64,000 nt of DNA from Pseudomonas tructae (GTDB lineage Bacteria > Pseudomonadota > Gammaproteobacteria > Pseudomonadales > Pseudomonadaceae), in NCBI RefSeq assembly GCF_004214895.1, contig NZ_CP035952.1, forward strand, positions 4,350,501 to 4,414,500, in the 5' to 3' direction. This document shows, piece after piece, positions 17,968 to 27,790 of the stretch; positions within the stretch are counted from its first letter, which is position 1; every line of letters starts with the position of its first letter. A model generated the notes under the pieces. The model ran no database searches. It worked only from the letters and a program-made list of their open reading frames with translations, and had not been told where the DNA came from. The position numbers and the translations under genes were made by a program.

Positions 17968-19179
17968 ATGCAGGTCAGCAAATCGAACAAGCTCGCCAAT
18001 GTCTGCTATGACATTCGCGGCCCGGTGCTCAAGCACGCCAAACGCCTGGAAGAGGAAGGCCATCGCATCCTCAAGCTGAACATCGGCAACCCGGCGCCCT
18101 TTGGTTTCGAGGCGCCGGACGAAATCCTCCAGGATGTGATCCGCAACCTGCCGACCGCCCAGGGCTACAGCGACTCCAAAGGCCTGTTCAGCGCGCGCAA
18201 GGCGGTGATGCAGTACTACCAGCAAAAGCAGGTTGAAGGTGTCGGCATTGAAGACATCTACCTGGGCAACGGCGTCTCCGAACTGATCGTGATGTCGATG
18301 CAGGCCCTGCTCAACAATGGTGACGAAGTACTGATCCCGGCGCCGGATTACCCGCTGTGGACCGCTGCGGTGAGCCTGGCCGGCGGCAACCCGGTGCACT
18401 ACCTGTGCGACGAGCAGGCCGACTGGTTCCCGGACCTTGACGACATCAAGGCCAAGATCACCTCCAACACCAAGGCCCTGGTGATCATCAACCCGAACAA
18501 CCCGACTGGCGCCGTGTACTCGCGCGAGCTGCTGCTGGGCATGCTGGAGCTGGCCCGCCAGCACAACCTGGTGGTGTTCTCCGACGAGATCTACGACAAG
18601 ATTCTCTATGACGAAGCCGTGCACATCAGCACCGCTTCGCTGGCACCGGACCTGCTCTGCCTGACCTTCAACGGCCTGTCCAAATCTTACCGGGTGGCGG
18701 GCTTCCGTTCCGGCTGGCTGGCCATCTCCGGGCCCAAGCTGCATGCCCAGAGCTACATCGAAGGCATCGACATGCTGGCCAACATGCGCCTGTGTGCCAA
18801 CGTACCGAGCCAGCATGCCATCCAGACCGCCCTCGGTGGCTACCAGAGCATCAACGACCTGGTGCTGCCCCAGGGCCGCCTGCTGGAACAGCGCAACCGC
18901 ACCTGGGAGCTGCTCAACAGCATACCCGGGGTCAGTTGCGTCAAACCCATGGGTGCGCTGTACGCCTTCCCGCGCATCGATCCGAAGGTCTGCCCGATCC
19001 ACAACGACGAGAAATTCGTCCTTGACCTGTTGCTCTCGGAAAAGCTGCTGATTGTTCAGGGCACCGCCTTCAACTGGCCTTGGCCGGATCACTTCCGCGT
19101 GGTGACCCTGCCACGGGTCGATGACCTGGAGCAGGCCATCGGCCGTATCGGAAACTTCCTGAAGACATATCAGCAGTAG
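17968..19179 (+). CDS. alaA: Alanine-synthesising aminotransferase AlaA
   Basis: This 403-residue class I/II PLP aminotransferase has NPNNPTGAVY at about 175-184 and Lys239 in NGLSKSYRVAGFRSGW as the Schiff-base lysine. The N-terminus (SNKLANVCYDIRGPVLKHA) is that of AlaA, which makes alanine from pyruvate and glutamate. The ATG at 17968 marks the family start; upstream in-frame codons run into the promoter. The protein is full length with no defects. Confidence 0.93.
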   Translation: MQVSKSNKLANVCYDIRGPVLKHAKRLEEEGHRILKLNIGNPAPFGFEAPDEILQDVIRNLPTAQGYSDSKGLFSARKAVMQYYQQKQVEGVGIEDIYLGNGVSELIVMSMQALLNNGDEVLIPAPDYPLWTAAVSLAGGNPVHYLCDEQADWFPDLDDIKAKITSNTKALVIINPNNPTGAVYSRELLLGMLELARQHNLVVFSDEIYDKILYDEAVHISTASLAPDLLCLTFNGLSKSYRVAGFRSGWLAISGPKLHAQSYIEGIDMLANMRLCANVPSQHAIQTALGGYQSINDLVLPQGRLLEQRNRTWELLNSIPGVSCVKPMGALYAFPRIDPKVCPIHNDEKFVLDLLLSEKLLIVQGTAFNWPWPDHFRVVTLPRVDDLEQAIGRIGNFLKTYQQ

Positions 19180-19198
19180 CCTACAGTTGATATGGAAT

Positions 19199-19224
19199 GG
19201 TCTGTACCGATCCAGGTACAGACC
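19199..19224 (+). terminator. Hairpin after alaA
   Basis: A 10-bp perfect stem (GGTCTGTACC / GGTACAGACC) with a 6-nt loop starts 19 nt after the alaA stop. The following bases (TTACAG) give only a poor T run, so termination may be partial. Confidence 0.5.
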
Positions 19225-19330
19225 TTACAGACCAAGCATTTAGCCTTTTCAACACCCGCCGCTCTGGCGTGCGGGTTGATGGAACGCGCCTGCAATGCAG
19301 ACAAGTACACAGTTTGAAATAGTCGCCCGG

Positions 19331-19359
19331 TTGAATCACCGCAGCGCGCACCTTATATA
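19331..19359 (+). promoter_or_regulatory. Probable htpX promoter
   Basis: TTGAAT (19331-19336) and TATATA (19354-19359) are 17 nt apart, 45 nt before the htpX start. The same stretch, TTGAA and CCTTATATA with a 14-nt gap, also resembles a sigma-32 heat-shock promoter, which would fit htpX; the two readings cannot be told apart by eye. Confidence 0.5.
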
Positions 19360-19404
19360 CCCCGCATACGTGACACTTTTATCCGTCAGGAGAACGTAAC
19401 AACC

Positions 19405-20292
19405 ATGATGCGCATCTTACTGTTTGTGGCCACCAACCTCGCGGTTGTGCTGATTGCCAGCATTACCCTGAGCCTGTTTGGCTTCAACGGGTTCATGGCG
19501 GCCAACGGCGTTGACCTCAAACTCGACCAGTTGCTGATTTTCTGCGCGGTGTTCGGTTTTGCCGGCTCGCTGATCTCGCTGTTCATCTCCAAGTGGATGG
19601 CGAAGATGAGCACTGGCACCCAGATCATCAGCCAACCGCGCACCCGCCACGAACAATGGCTGCTGCAGACCGTCGAAGAACTGTCCCGCGAAGCCGGCAT
19701 CAAGATGCCGGAAGTGGGTATCTTCCCAGCCTACGAGGCCAACGCCTTCGCTACCGGCTGGAACCGCAACGACGCTCTGGTTGCAGTCAGCCAGGGCCTG
19801 CTCGAGCGTTTTTCGCCCGATGAAGTGCGCGCCGTGCTGGCCCATGAAATCGGCCACGTGGCCAACGGCGACATGGTCACCCTCGCCCTGGTGCAGGGCG
19901 TGGTCAACACCTTTGTGATGTTCTTTGCCCGCATCATCGGCAACTTCGTCGACAAGGTGATCTTCAAGAACGAAGAAGGCCAGGGCATCGCCTACTACAT
20001 TGCGACCATCGTCGCCGAACTGGTGCTGGGTATCCTGGCCAGCATCATCGTCATGTGGTTCTCGCGCAAACGCGAGTACCGCGCAGACGAAGCCGGTGCG
20101 CGCCTGGCCGGCACAAACGCGATGATCGGCGCCCTGCAGCGCCTGCGCTCTGAGCAAGGCGTGCCAGTGCACATGCCCGACACCTTGAATGCTTTCGGCA
20201 TCAACGGCGGCCTCAAGCAGGGCCTGGCAGGCTTGCTGATGAGCCACCCACCACTGGAAGACCGTATCGAAGCCCTTCGTCGTCGCGGCTAA
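19405..20292 (+). CDS. htpX: Membrane zinc metalloprotease HtpX
   Basis: The 295-residue M48 protease has two N-terminal membrane helices (about residues 4-28 and 40-62), the zinc site HEIGH at 147-151, two further helices (about 160-215) and the third-ligand region [13 protein letters not shown]. It degrades misfolded inner-membrane proteins. Two ATGs in tandem make the exact start uncertain by one codon. It is followed by a bidirectional terminator shared with tpm. Confidence 0.97.
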   Translation: MMRILLFVATNLAVVLIASITLSLFGFNGFMAANGVDLKLDQLLIFCAVFGFAGSLISLFISKWMAKMSTGTQIISQPRTRHEQWLLQTVEELSREAGIKMPEVGIFPAYEANAFATGWNRNDALVAVSQGLLERFSPDEVRAVLAHEIGHVANGDMVTLALVQGVVNTFVMFFARIIGNFVDKVIFKNEEGQGIAYYIATIVAELVLGILASIIVMWFSRKREYRADEAGARLAGTNAMIGALQRLRSEQGVPVHMPDTLNAFGINGGLKQGLAGLLMSHPPLEDRIEALRRRG

Positions 20293-20305
20293 TCGGAATC
20301 GGTAG

Positions 20306-20333
20306 AAAAAAGGGCGACTTCGGTCGCCCTTTT
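20306..20333. terminator. Bidirectional terminator between htpX and tpm
   Basis: A stem AGGGCGAC / GTCGCCCT closed by a TTCG tetraloop is flanked by AAAAAA on the left and TTTT on the right, serving both convergent genes. Confidence 0.9.
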
Positions 20334-20338
20334 GCGTT

Positions 20339-20989
20339 TCAACGCTGCAGGCGATAGACCCGCTCGAACAATTGGGCCACCCCGGCCTGCTCGAACTTGG
20401 GGCTTTGGCCAATGATGTCCTGGGCCTGCAACGCCTGCGGCTGCCAAGCAGCAAACAGCCGCCGCGTTTCAGCATCCCCCACCGCAAAAGGCGGCCCATC
20501 GAGCTTCAGCTGATCGTAGTCCAAGGTAACCATCAAGCCCTTGCATGCCTGCGGCAGATTCGCCGTCAGCAATGCGGCGTAACGCTCGCGCATGGCTGGC
20601 GGCAAGGCAATCACTGCCGCACGGTCGTACAGCCCGGTGCAGTCGGCCAGGTCTGCGGCGCTGAGGGCGAAGAAGTCGCCACACCAGAGCTGCAGGTTGC
20701 CACTGCGGTAGACCTTGAAAGCGCCGTGCTCATCAACCTGCGGCTGTAGCTGCTGGCCACGGAAAAAGTCCTCTACCGCAAGCTGGGAAAGCTCGACCCC
20801 CAGCACCTGATACCCCTGCCCGGCCAACCAGGCCAGGTCCAGGCTCTTGCCACACAGAGGCACCAGCACCTTGCTGCCCTGCACCAGGCCAAGCGCCGAC
20901 CAGTGTTGTTGCAGGTGAGCATTGACCTGCCCCTGATGAAAGCCGATCTGATTGTCCGCCCAACGCTTGTGCCAGAACGCTGCCTGCAT
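20339..20989 (-). CDS. tpm: Thiopurine S-methyltransferase
   Basis: The 216-residue SAM-dependent methyltransferase starts [19 protein letters not shown], the TPMT family signature, and has the SAM site [15 protein letters not shown] at about 43-57. In pseudomonads Tpm methylates thiopurines and selenium or tellurium oxyanions, giving volatile products and tellurite resistance. It diverges from the dioxygenase gene and ends at the terminator shared with htpX. Confidence 0.95.
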   Translation of the reverse strand: MQAAFWHKRWADNQIGFHQGQVNAHLQQHWSALGLVQGSKVLVPLCGKSLDLAWLAGQGYQVLGVELSQLAVEDFFRGQQLQPQVDEHGAFKVYRSGNLQLWCGDFFALSAADLADCTGLYDRAAVIALPPAMRERYAALLTANLPQACKGLMVTLDYDQLKLDGPPFAVGDAETRRLFAAWQPQALQAQDIIGQSPKFEQAGVAQLFERVYRLQR

Positions 20990-21046
20990 GGCATACCTCT
21001 AATTTTTCGATGGAATGGTGCAAAAACTTATATTGGAATCCGATCA

Positions 21047-21074
21047 TTGATCTACCGGAAGATGAACCTATCTT
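21047..21074 (+). promoter_or_regulatory. Possible promoter of the dioxygenase gene
   Basis: TTGATC (21047-21052) and TATCTT (21069-21074) with a 16-nt spacer lie 20 nt upstream of the start codon, implying a very short leader. It is a modest match to sigma-70. Confidence 0.35.
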
Positions 21075-21093
21075 AACCCCCAGGACCTAGCCC

Positions 21094-21861
21094 ATGCTGC
21101 CCAGCCTGTTTATTTCTCACGGCTCCCCCATGCTTGCCCTCGAGCCCGGGGCCAGCGGCCCGGCCCTGGCGTGCCTGGCTGCAGAGCTGCCACGACCCAA
21201 GGCCATCGTTGTGGTCTCGGCGCACTGGGAGAGCCGCGAGCTGTGGGTATCCAGCAATCCCCAACCGCAGACCTGGCATGATTTCGGTGGCTTTCCTGCG
21301 GCTCTGTATGCCGTGCAGTATCCGGCGCCCGGCGAGCCAGCCCTGGCCGAACGCATCAAAGCCCTGCTGGGCGCCGCCGACCTGCCTGCCGGCCTGGACG
21401 CCAAGCGCCCTTTCGATCACGGCGCCTGGGTCCCGTTGTCGCTGATGTACCCGACTGCAGACATCCCCGTGGTACAGATTTCTCTGCCCAGCCAGCGGGG
21501 CCCTGAGCTGCAGGAGCGGGTGGGCCGGGCTTTGGCGCAACTGCGCGATGAAGGCATCCTGCTGATCGGCTCGGGCAGCATCACCCACAACCTGCGCGAA
21601 CTGGACTGGCAGGCGGGCCCGGAAAGCGTCGAGCCCTGGGCCCTGGCCTTTCGCGACTGGATGATCGACAAACTGTCAGGCGACGACACCCCTGCCCTGC
21701 ATGACTACCGACAGCAAGCCCCCTTTGCAGTGCGCAACCATCCAAGTGATGAACATTTGTTGCCGCTGTACTTCGCCCGAGGTGCGGGCGGGCAGTTCAG
21801 GATTGCCCACCAGGGCTTCACACTGGGGGCACTGGGAATGGATATCTACCGGTTCGGCTGA
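21094..21861 (+). CDS. DODA-type extradiol dioxygenase (YgiD-like)
   Basis: This 255-residue class III LigB-superfamily protein starts MLPSLFISHGSPMLALE, with the metal His in ISHGSP at about residue 8, and has SAHWES at about 46-51, FDHGAWVPL near 108-116 and GSGSITHNLRE near 165. Family members cleave catechols such as DOPA using Fe or Zn. The physiological substrate is not evident. It is a single-gene unit with a strong downstream terminator. Confidence 0.92.
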   Translation: MLPSLFISHGSPMLALEPGASGPALACLAAELPRPKAIVVVSAHWESRELWVSSNPQPQTWHDFGGFPAALYAVQYPAPGEPALAERIKALLGAADLPAGLDAKRPFDHGAWVPLSLMYPTADIPVVQISLPSQRGPELQERVGRALAQLRDEGILLIGSGSITHNLRELDWQAGPESVEPWALAFRDWMIDKLSGDDTPALHDYRQQAPFAVRNHPSDEHLLPLYFARGAGGQFRIAHQGFTLGALGMDIYRFG

Positions 21862-21888
21862 TCCTCAATACCGCGCCTACCAGGCAAA

Positions 21889-21918
21889 AAAAATCCCCGA
21901 CTCAGTCGGGGATTTTTT
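21889..21918. terminator. Bidirectional terminator between dioxygenase and deaD
   Basis: The stem AATCCCCGACT / AGTCGGGGATT is flanked by an A run on the left and TTTTTT on the right, between two convergent genes. Confidence 0.92.
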
Positions 21919-21931
21919 TATCGCTCGCGGA

Positions 21932-23593
21932 TCAGTCTTCGCGGTAGCGGCGCAGCTTCAGCTGCTTGCCGGCAACACGAGTGTCCTTGAGCTTGGTCAG
22001 CAGACGCTCCAGGCCTTCTTCCGGCAGCTCGACCAGGCTGAAGCTGTCGCGCACCTGGATGCGACCGATCGCTTCGCGGGCCAGGCCGCCTTCGTTGAGG
22101 ATGGCGCCCAGCAGGTTCTTGGCGGCGATACCGTCACGCGCGCCCAGCGCGGTACGGCAGCGAGCACGACCTTCGCCCAACGGCATCGGTGCACGACGCT
22201 CACGCTCGCCACGGTCTGGACGATCACCAGTGCGCTCACGCGGGGCGGAGTTCGGAACCAGCGGCTGCTCTTTCTCCACAGCGTCCAGGGTCAGGGCCTG
22301 ACCGTTGGTAGCCTTGCGCAGCAGGGCAGCGGCCAGGGCGCGCGGACTGCAACCGATGTCGGCAGTCAGACGATCCAGCAAGTCACCGTGGGTCGACTCA
22401 GCGTCAGCAACCAGCGGCGCCAGGCTGTTGGTCAGTTTCTTGATGCGTGCATCCAGAACCGCCTGGGCGTTCGGCAGGCGAACCTCGGCAACTTTCTGGC
22501 CGGTAACACGCTCGATCACCTGCAGCATGCGACGCTCACGTGGCGTTACCAGCAGCAGCGCACGGCCTTCGCGACCGGCACGGCCGGTACGGCCGATACG
22601 GTGAACGTAGGACTCCGGGTCGTACGGCATGTCGACGTTGAACACGTGAGTGATGCGCGGTACGTCCAGACCACGGGCAGCGACGTCGGTAGCGACGACG
22701 ATGTCCAGGCGGCCATCCTTGAGCGAGTCGATAACGCGCTCACGCTGGTTCTGGGCAATGTCACCGTTCAGCGCAGCGGCTTTGTAGCCTTTGGCTTCCA
22801 GAGCGCTGGCCAGGTCCAGGGTGGCTTGCTTGGTACGTACGAAGGCGATCAGCGCGTCGAACTCTTCCACTTCCAGCAGACGCAGGACAGCGGAGACCTT
22901 CTGGTCGGCATGGACCATGAGGTGAGCTTGCTCGATCGCAGTGACAGTCTGAGTCTTGGTCTGGATCTTGACGTGCTTCGGATCACGCAGGTGACGCTCG
23001 GCAATTGCGCGGATCGAAGCAGGCAGAGTCGCCGAGAACAGTACGGTCTGGCGGGTTTCCGGCATGGCCTTGAAGATCACTTCGAGGTCGTCCATGAAGC
23101 CCAGCTTGAGCATTTCGTCAGCTTCGTCGAGCACCAGATGGTTGACGGTTGCCAGGACCTTCTCGTCGCGACGCAGGTGGTCGCACAGACGGCCCGGGGT
23201 TGCAACGACGATTTGCGCGCCGTTACGGATAGCTTTGAGTTGTGGGCCCATCGGGGCACCACCGTATACGGCCACCACGGTTACGCCCGGCATCTGCTTG
23301 GCGTAGGTTTCAAAAGCGGTGGCTACTTGCAGCGCCAACTCACGGGTTGGCGCCAGGATCAGGGCTTGCGGCTCGCGCTTGCTCGGGTCGATACGGTTCA
23401 GGATTGGCAGGGCGAAAGCAGCGGTTTTACCGGTACCTGTCTGCGCCTGACCGATCATGTCGTGACCAGCGAGAATAATCGGGATCGATTGCTGCTGAAT
23501 GGCGGACGGCTCTTCGTAGCCGGTAGCCAACACTGCAGCAACAATGCTCGGATGAAGATCGAGAGCGGCGAAGCCGCCGGTTTCCTGGGTCAT
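21932..23593 (-). CDS. deaD: DEAD-box RNA helicase DeaD/CsdA
   Basis: This 553-residue helicase contains the Q motif (GYEEPSAIQQQSIP), motif I AQTGTGKT, Ia PTRELALQV, Ib TPGRL, II DEAD, III SAT, and VI HRIGRTGRAGR, followed by the DbpA-like RNA-binding domain (LLGAILNEGGLAREAIGRIQ) and a basic, arginine-rich linker. It unwinds structured RNA in ribosome assembly and cold adaptation. The ATG at 23593 starts the family sequence MTQETGGFAAL; upstream in-frame residues belong to a leader. Confidence 0.94.
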   Translation of the reverse strand: MTQETGGFAALDLHPSIVAAVLATGYEEPSAIQQQSIPIILAGHDMIGQAQTGTGKTAAFALPILNRIDPSKREPQALILAPTRELALQVATAFETYAKQMPGVTVVAVYGGAPMGPQLKAIRNGAQIVVATPGRLCDHLRRDEKVLATVNHLVLDEADEMLKLGFMDDLEVIFKAMPETRQTVLFSATLPASIRAIAERHLRDPKHVKIQTKTQTVTAIEQAHLMVHADQKVSAVLRLLEVEEFDALIAFVRTKQATLDLASALEAKGYKAAALNGDIAQNQRERVIDSLKDGRLDIVVATDVAARGLDVPRITHVFNVDMPYDPESYVHRIGRTGRAGREGRALLLVTPRERRMLQVIERVTGQKVAEVRLPNAQAVLDARIKKLTNSLAPLVADAESTHGDLLDRLTADIGCSPRALAAALLRKATNGQALTLDAVEKEQPLVPNSAPRERTGDRPDRGERERRAPMPLGEGRARCRTALGARDGIAAKNLLGAILNEGGLAREAIGRIQVRDSFSLVELPEEGLERLLTKLKDTRVAGKQLKLRRYRED

Positions 23594-23948
23594 GGGTCTG
23601 CCTCTAAGTGCATCCGCAAAGACCCATGCTCCAAAGCTGCACATGCCTTGTAAGACCCGAAGGTCACCCTGGCAGCTTTGTCGGCGGGGATTTGCGAAAA
23701 CGATTGAAGAAAAAAGGAACGTCAAGGAGAGTCCGCGTGGCGGACGCGCAGCCGAAGCTGGCTTCGGGAAATTGCACTACCTTAAACGAGGTCTGGTAAA
23801 AGACCGGCGCGTACTATACCTGAATTCGCCATTTACGGGAGTTTTTTTTAATGAAACACGCCAGCCCCAGGCCTCGTGACGGCGGGCCCGGAAAGATGGC
23901 GAGACTGTCGGCTGAATCGATTTTCCGCCAGTGACACAGTGACGCGCC
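23594..23948 (-). promoter_or_regulatory. deaD 5' leader with putative promoter; no gene
   Basis: This 355-nt gap holds no supportable gene. On the minus strand TATAGT at 23818-23813 is a good -10 box, which puts transcription near 23806 and gives deaD a leader of about 210 nt. The leader contains local hairpins (GTCCGC/GCGGAC and CGAAGC/GCTTCG at about 23731-23766). Long structured leaders are common in cold-shock helicase genes. Confidence 0.45.
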
Positions 23949-24704
23949 TCAGGACGCCGGACGAATCGCGCCGATCAGCGGTTGCAACGAGTAGCCCAAC
24001 TGCGGTGCCAGCGCCTGCGCCCGGGCGCCGAGACCCGGCAGGTCGAGCTGCTGGTCGAGGTCGGCGGGCACCATGAGAATCACATTGCCCTCCTTGACCG
24101 GCAGCTCCCAGTAGTGGCGATGATACAGCCCGCGCAGCAACGCCGCGCCCAGGGGTTTGCCATCATCGCTGGCCCACTGGTTGATCACCAGCCATCCACC
24201 GGGGTTCAGACGCCTCTGGCAATCTTCAAGAAAACGCCAAGCCAGGTGCGCAACGCCGGGGCCGTGATCGGTGTACAGGTCGACAAAGATCAGGTCGGCA
24301 GATTCAGCGCTTTCCAGCAACTCCATGGCATCGCCAATGCGTATATACAAACGCGGGTCATCGTCCAGGCCCATGTACTCGATGGCCAGGCGCGGCACAT
24401 CCGGGCGCAGCTCGATGGCTTCGACGTCTTCGAGCGGCAGGAACTTCAGGCACGCCTGGGTCAGGGTGCCGGCGCCCAGACCCAGAAACAGCGCGCTTTC
24501 AGGCTCCGCGTGGGCCAGCGCGCCAATCAACATGGCGCGGGTGTAGTCGTACTCCAGCCAACTGGGATCGGCGGTGAACACGCAGCTCTGTTCGATCGCC
24601 TCGCCGAATTCGAGAAAGCGATAGTCATCGACCTCCAGCACACTGATGGTGCCGTATTGATCGTGCACCTGGGCCAGCAGCCGCTCCACCCGTTGCTCTG
24701 TCAT
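23949..24704 (-). CDS. Spermidine synthase-fold (SpeE-like) methyltransferase family protein
   Basis: The 251-residue protein has the Rossmann SAM/dcSAM-binding site LFLGLGAGTLTQACLKFLP at about 90-108, the acidic VEAIELRPDVP at about 114-124 and DLIFVDLYTDHGPGV near 160. It resembles spermidine synthase-like proteins without a convincing polyamine-binding signature, so the substrate is unknown. The ATG at 24704 begins MTEQRVERLLAQ. It diverges from the DAHP synthase gene. Confidence 0.8.
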   Translation of the reverse strand: MTEQRVERLLAQVHDQYGTISVLEVDDYRFLEFGEAIEQSCVFTADPSWLEYDYTRAMLIGALAHAEPESALFLGLGAGTLTQACLKFLPLEDVEAIELRPDVPRLAIEYMGLDDDPRLYIRIGDAMELLESAESADLIFVDLYTDHGPGVAHLAWRFLEDCQRRLNPGGWLVINQWASDDGKPLGAALLRGLYHRHYWELPVKEGNVILMVPADLDQQLDLPGLGARAQALAPQLGYSLQPLIGAIRPAS

Positions 24705-24834
24705 GCTGTCTCCCGGCAAGCGCCGCTGTGCCAAGCAAAAAACCGCCATTGTCCGCCAACAGCGCCAGTGCAACAAGGCACGCGGCAACTGTTAACATGG
24801 CAAACAGCCCTTTTCCGACCAGATCGAGCCCGTG

Positions 24835-26181
24835 ATGAACCACCCCTGGAGTCCTGACAGCTGGCGCGCCCTGCCGATCCAGCAACAACCAAGCTACCCC
24901 GATGCGGCCCACCTGCTCAAAGTCGAGCAGACGCTGGCCAGCTATCCGCCGCTGGTGTTTGCCGGCGAAGCCCGGGAACTGCGTCGGCAGTTTGCCGAAG
25001 TGACCCAGGGCCGCGCATTCCTGTTGCAAGGGGGCGACTGCGCCGAAAGCTTTGCCGAGTTTTCCGCAGCAAAGATTCGCGACACCTTCAAAGTATTGCT
25101 GCAGATGGCCATTGTCATGACCTTTGCCGCCGGCTGCCCGGTGGTCAAGGTCGGGCGCATGGCCGGGCAGTTTGCCAAGCCGCGTTCGGCAGGCGATGAA
25201 ACCATCGGCGCAGTCACCCTGCCGGCCTACCGTGGCGATATCGTCAATGGCATCGGCTTTGACGAAAAGAGCCGGATCCCCGACCCCGAACGCTTACTGC
25301 AGGCCTATCACCAGTCCACCGCCAGCCTCAACCTGCTGCGCGCCTTTGCCCAGGGCGGTTTTGCCGACTTGCACCAGGTGCACAAATGGAACCTGGACTT
25401 CATCGCCAATTCGGCCCTGGCGGAAAAATACAGCCAGCTGGCCGACCGCATCGACGAGACCCTGGCTTTCATGCGCGCCTGCGGCCTGGACAGTTCGCCG
25501 CAATTGCGCGAAACCAGTTTTTTCACCGCTCACGAAGCGCTGCTGCTCAACTACGAAGAAGCCTTCGTGCGTCGCGACAGCCTGACCAACGACTATTACG
25601 ACTGCTCGGCGCACATGCTCTGGATTGGCGATCGCACGCGCCAGCTCGATGGCGCGCATGTCGAATTCCTGCGCGGGGTCAACAACCCGATCGGGGTCAA
25701 GGTCGGCCCGACCATGAACACCGACGAGTTGATCCGCCTGATCGATGTGCTCAACCCGGACAACGACCCGGGGCGCCTCAACCTGATAGTGCGCATGGGC
25801 GCGAACAAGGTCGGCGAACACCTGCCGGCGCTGATCCGCAGCGTCGAACGCGAAGGCCGCAAAGTGCTGTGGAGCTCCGACCCGATGCACGGCAACACGA
25901 TCAAAGCCAGCACCGGCTACAAAACCCGCGATTTCGCCCAGATCCTCAGCGAGGTCAAGCAGTTCTTCCAGGTGCACCAGGCCGAGGGCAGCCATGCTGG
26001 CGGCATTCATATCGAGATGACCGGACAGAACGTCACCGAATGCATCGGCGGCGCACGCCCCATCACCGAAGACGCGCTCTCGGACCGTTATCACACCCAT
26101 TGCGACCCACGGATGAACGCCGATCAGTCGCTGGAACTGGCCTTCCTGATCGCCGAAACCCTCAAGCAGGTTCGTCGCTGA
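24835..26181 (+). CDS. Class II 3-deoxy-7-phosphoheptulonate synthase
   Basis: The 448-residue protein belongs to the plant-like class II DAHP synthases (AroAII): it starts [19 protein letters not shown] and contains [42 protein letters not shown] and [12 protein letters not shown], which carry substrate- and metal-binding residues. It condenses phosphoenolpyruvate and erythrose-4-phosphate at the entry of the shikimate pathway. A GTG directly before the ATG is ignored. Its 3' end overlaps the convergent ycaQ by 20 nt. Confidence 0.95.
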   Translation: MNHPWSPDSWRALPIQQQPSYPDAAHLLKVEQTLASYPPLVFAGEARELRRQFAEVTQGRAFLLQGGDCAESFAEFSAAKIRDTFKVLLQMAIVMTFAAGCPVVKVGRMAGQFAKPRSAGDETIGAVTLPAYRGDIVNGIGFDEKSRIPDPERLLQAYHQSTASLNLLRAFAQGGFADLHQVHKWNLDFIANSALAEKYSQLADRIDETLAFMRACGLDSSPQLRETSFFTAHEALLLNYEEAFVRRDSLTNDYYDCSAHMLWIGDRTRQLDGAHVEFLRGVNNPIGVKVGPTMNTDELIRLIDVLNPDNDPGRLNLIVRMGANKVGEHLPALIRSVEREGRKVLWSSDPMHGNTIKASTGYKTRDFAQILSEVKQFFQVHQAEGSHAGGIHIEMTGQNVTECIGGARPITEDALSDRYHTHCDPRMNADQSLELAFLIAETLKQVRR

Positions 26182-27403
26182 AGCCGCCGCAGGCCAGCGC
26201 CACGCGCAAGCGTGCGGCGCTGGCCCGCGGGCAGTTCAGTTGCACCTCGGCCAGGCCCAGCCAGCTGGCCATTCGTTGCAGGCTGTTGGCCAGGGCCTGC
26301 ATGCCCGCGTCATCCAGCCCAAGTGCCTCTTCATGCACCGCGTGTACCACCAGACGATCATTGGCGCGCTCGGCACGCAGGTCGACCCGCGCAGCAATCC
26401 GTTCGTTGTGCAGGAACGGCAACACGTAATAGCCATATACGCGCTTGTGTACAGGGGTGTAGATCTCCAGCCGGTAGCGAAAATCGAACAGCCGCTCGGT
26501 GCGCTCGCGCTCCCACACCAGTGAATCAAAGGGCGAAAGCAAGGCGCTGGCGCTCACCTTGCGCGGTACCCGCGGCGAACCCAGGCAGTAACCGGCTTGG
26601 GTCCAGCCCTGCACTGCACAGACCTGCAACGTCCCCTCCTCGACCAGCTCGGCCAGCCGTGCACGGCTGTCGCCGGGGGCCAAGCGAAAGTAGTCCCGCA
26701 GGTCCTTTTCGGTGGCCACGCCCAACGCAGCAGCGGAATGTACCAACAGTCCGCGCTGAGCCTCAGCTTCCGCCATTGGCGGCTGCTCAAGCAAGACCGC
26801 TGGCAGCACCCGTTCAGGCAAATCGTACAGGCGTTCAAAACCACGGCGCCCGGCGACATTGACCAATCCTGCGGCAAACAACCACTCCAGTGCGTGCTTC
26901 TCGGCGCTCCAGTCCCACCAGGGTCCGGCACGCTCCTGGCGGGTCGACAGGCTGCCAGCGCCCAAGGCGCCCTGCTCGGTCACCGCCGCCAGCACCCGGG
27001 CGATCGTTGGTTGCTGCTCACGGGCAAAACGCGCCAGCTGTTGATAGATCCCCTGGCCCTGGCGCGCTCGGTCCATACGCCAGCGCATCAAAGGATACAC
27101 TTCCAGCGGCAGCAACGAAGCCTCATGGCCCCAGTATTCGAACAGCTTGCGTTGGCGGTTGCGGCCCCAGGCCAGTTGATCGAGCAACGCCTGTGGATAA
27201 CTGCCGAGACGGGAAAACAGCGGAAGGTAGTGAGAACGCACCAGGGCATTGACCGAATCGATCTGCACCACACCCAGTCGGTCGATCATCCGTTTCACCT
27301 GCGCGGCGCCGATCGCCGGGCTCGTCTGCCGGTTGTGGAAGCCTTGTGCGGATAACGCCAGGCGGCGTGCCTGGGCCAGGGAAAGGGACTGTGTGGTGGG
27401 CAT
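26162..27403 (-). CDS. ycaQ: YcaQ-family DNA glycosylase (winged helix)
   Basis: The 413-residue protein has the HTH_42/YcaQ fold with [25 protein letters not shown] at about residues 43-67 in two adjoining parts. Gln47-Ile48-Asp49 is the QxD catalytic motif seen in YcaQ, an enzyme that unhooks interstrand crosslinks and other alkylated purines. Winged-helix repeats follow. Only the 3' end overlaps its neighbour. There is no sign of a linked toxin or antibiotic cluster, unlike AlkZ, so a general DNA repair role is likely. Confidence 0.9.
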   Translation of the reverse strand: MPTTQSLSLAQARRLALSAQGFHNRQTSPAIGAAQVKRMIDRLGVVQIDSVNALVRSHYLPLFSRLGSYPQALLDQLAWGRNRQRKLFEYWGHEASLLPLEVYPLMRWRMDRARQGQGIYQQLARFAREQQPTIARVLAAVTEQGALGAGSLSTRQERAGPWWDWSAEKHALEWLFAAGLVNVAGRRGFERLYDLPERVLPAVLLEQPPMAEAEAQRGLLVHSAAALGVATEKDLRDYFRLAPGDSRARLAELVEEGTLQVCAVQGWTQAGYCLGSPRVPRKVSASALLSPFDSLVWERERTERLFDFRYRLEIYTPVHKRVYGYYVLPFLHNERIAARVDLRAERANDRLVVHAVHEEALGLDDAGMQALANSLQRMASWLGLAEVQLNCPRASAARLRVALACGGFSDEPA

Positions 27404-27461
27404 GCCCGGCTCCTTGTGAACAAGCCCACTTACACTAGTCGTGGCACCTCGATGACGCGAC

Positions 27462-27692
27462 TCATTTTTTCAGGGGGTCATCCCAGAATGGCCGCTCCAC
27501 CTCTCGCAGGATATCCGCCCGGCTCAGACCGATATCGTCCAGCGCCGCGTCGCTCAGGCGCGCCAGTTCGCGGCGCTCGCGGTGCAGTTGGCGCCAGCGC
27601 ATCAGGTGCTCGGCCATCGTATGCATGAAGTGCACAAACCAGCCGTGCCGGGACGTTGAGTACTGCAGAACAAACGATTTCTGACCTTTCAT
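27462..27692 (-). CDS. DUF1127 (YjiS-like) small protein
   Basis: This 76-residue protein carries the DUF1127 core RELARLSDAALDDIGLSRADI at its C-terminal half, here split by no gap; the N-terminal half is basic and aromatic. DUF1127 proteins are small regulatory RNA-binding or phosphate/carbon-related proteins in alpha-proteobacteria, but their role in Pseudomonas is unclear. It diverges from a LysR gene, the likely regulator. Confidence 0.88.
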   Translation of the reverse strand: MKGQKSFVLQYSTSRHGWFVHFMHTMAEHLMRWRQLHRERRELARLSDAALDDIGLSRADILREVERPFWDDPLKK

Positions 27693-27790
27693 CGCCTTAC
27701 CCTCTTGGTTGGGATGACGACAGTGTCAGACCGAGCATAAGATCAATCCAACGAATGTTTCTTATGTCATACATCTAAGAGATTGATGCC

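Noticed and set aside
17914..19092. A 392-codon open frame antisense to alaA
   Set aside because: It mirrors a well-conserved aminotransferase; high GC makes long antisense frames common, and its product has low-complexity composition and no ribosome-binding site.
23931..23943. GTGACACAGTGAC direct repeat near the methyltransferase stop
   Set aside because: Two 5-nt copies 3 nt apart are expected by chance in this length of sequence.
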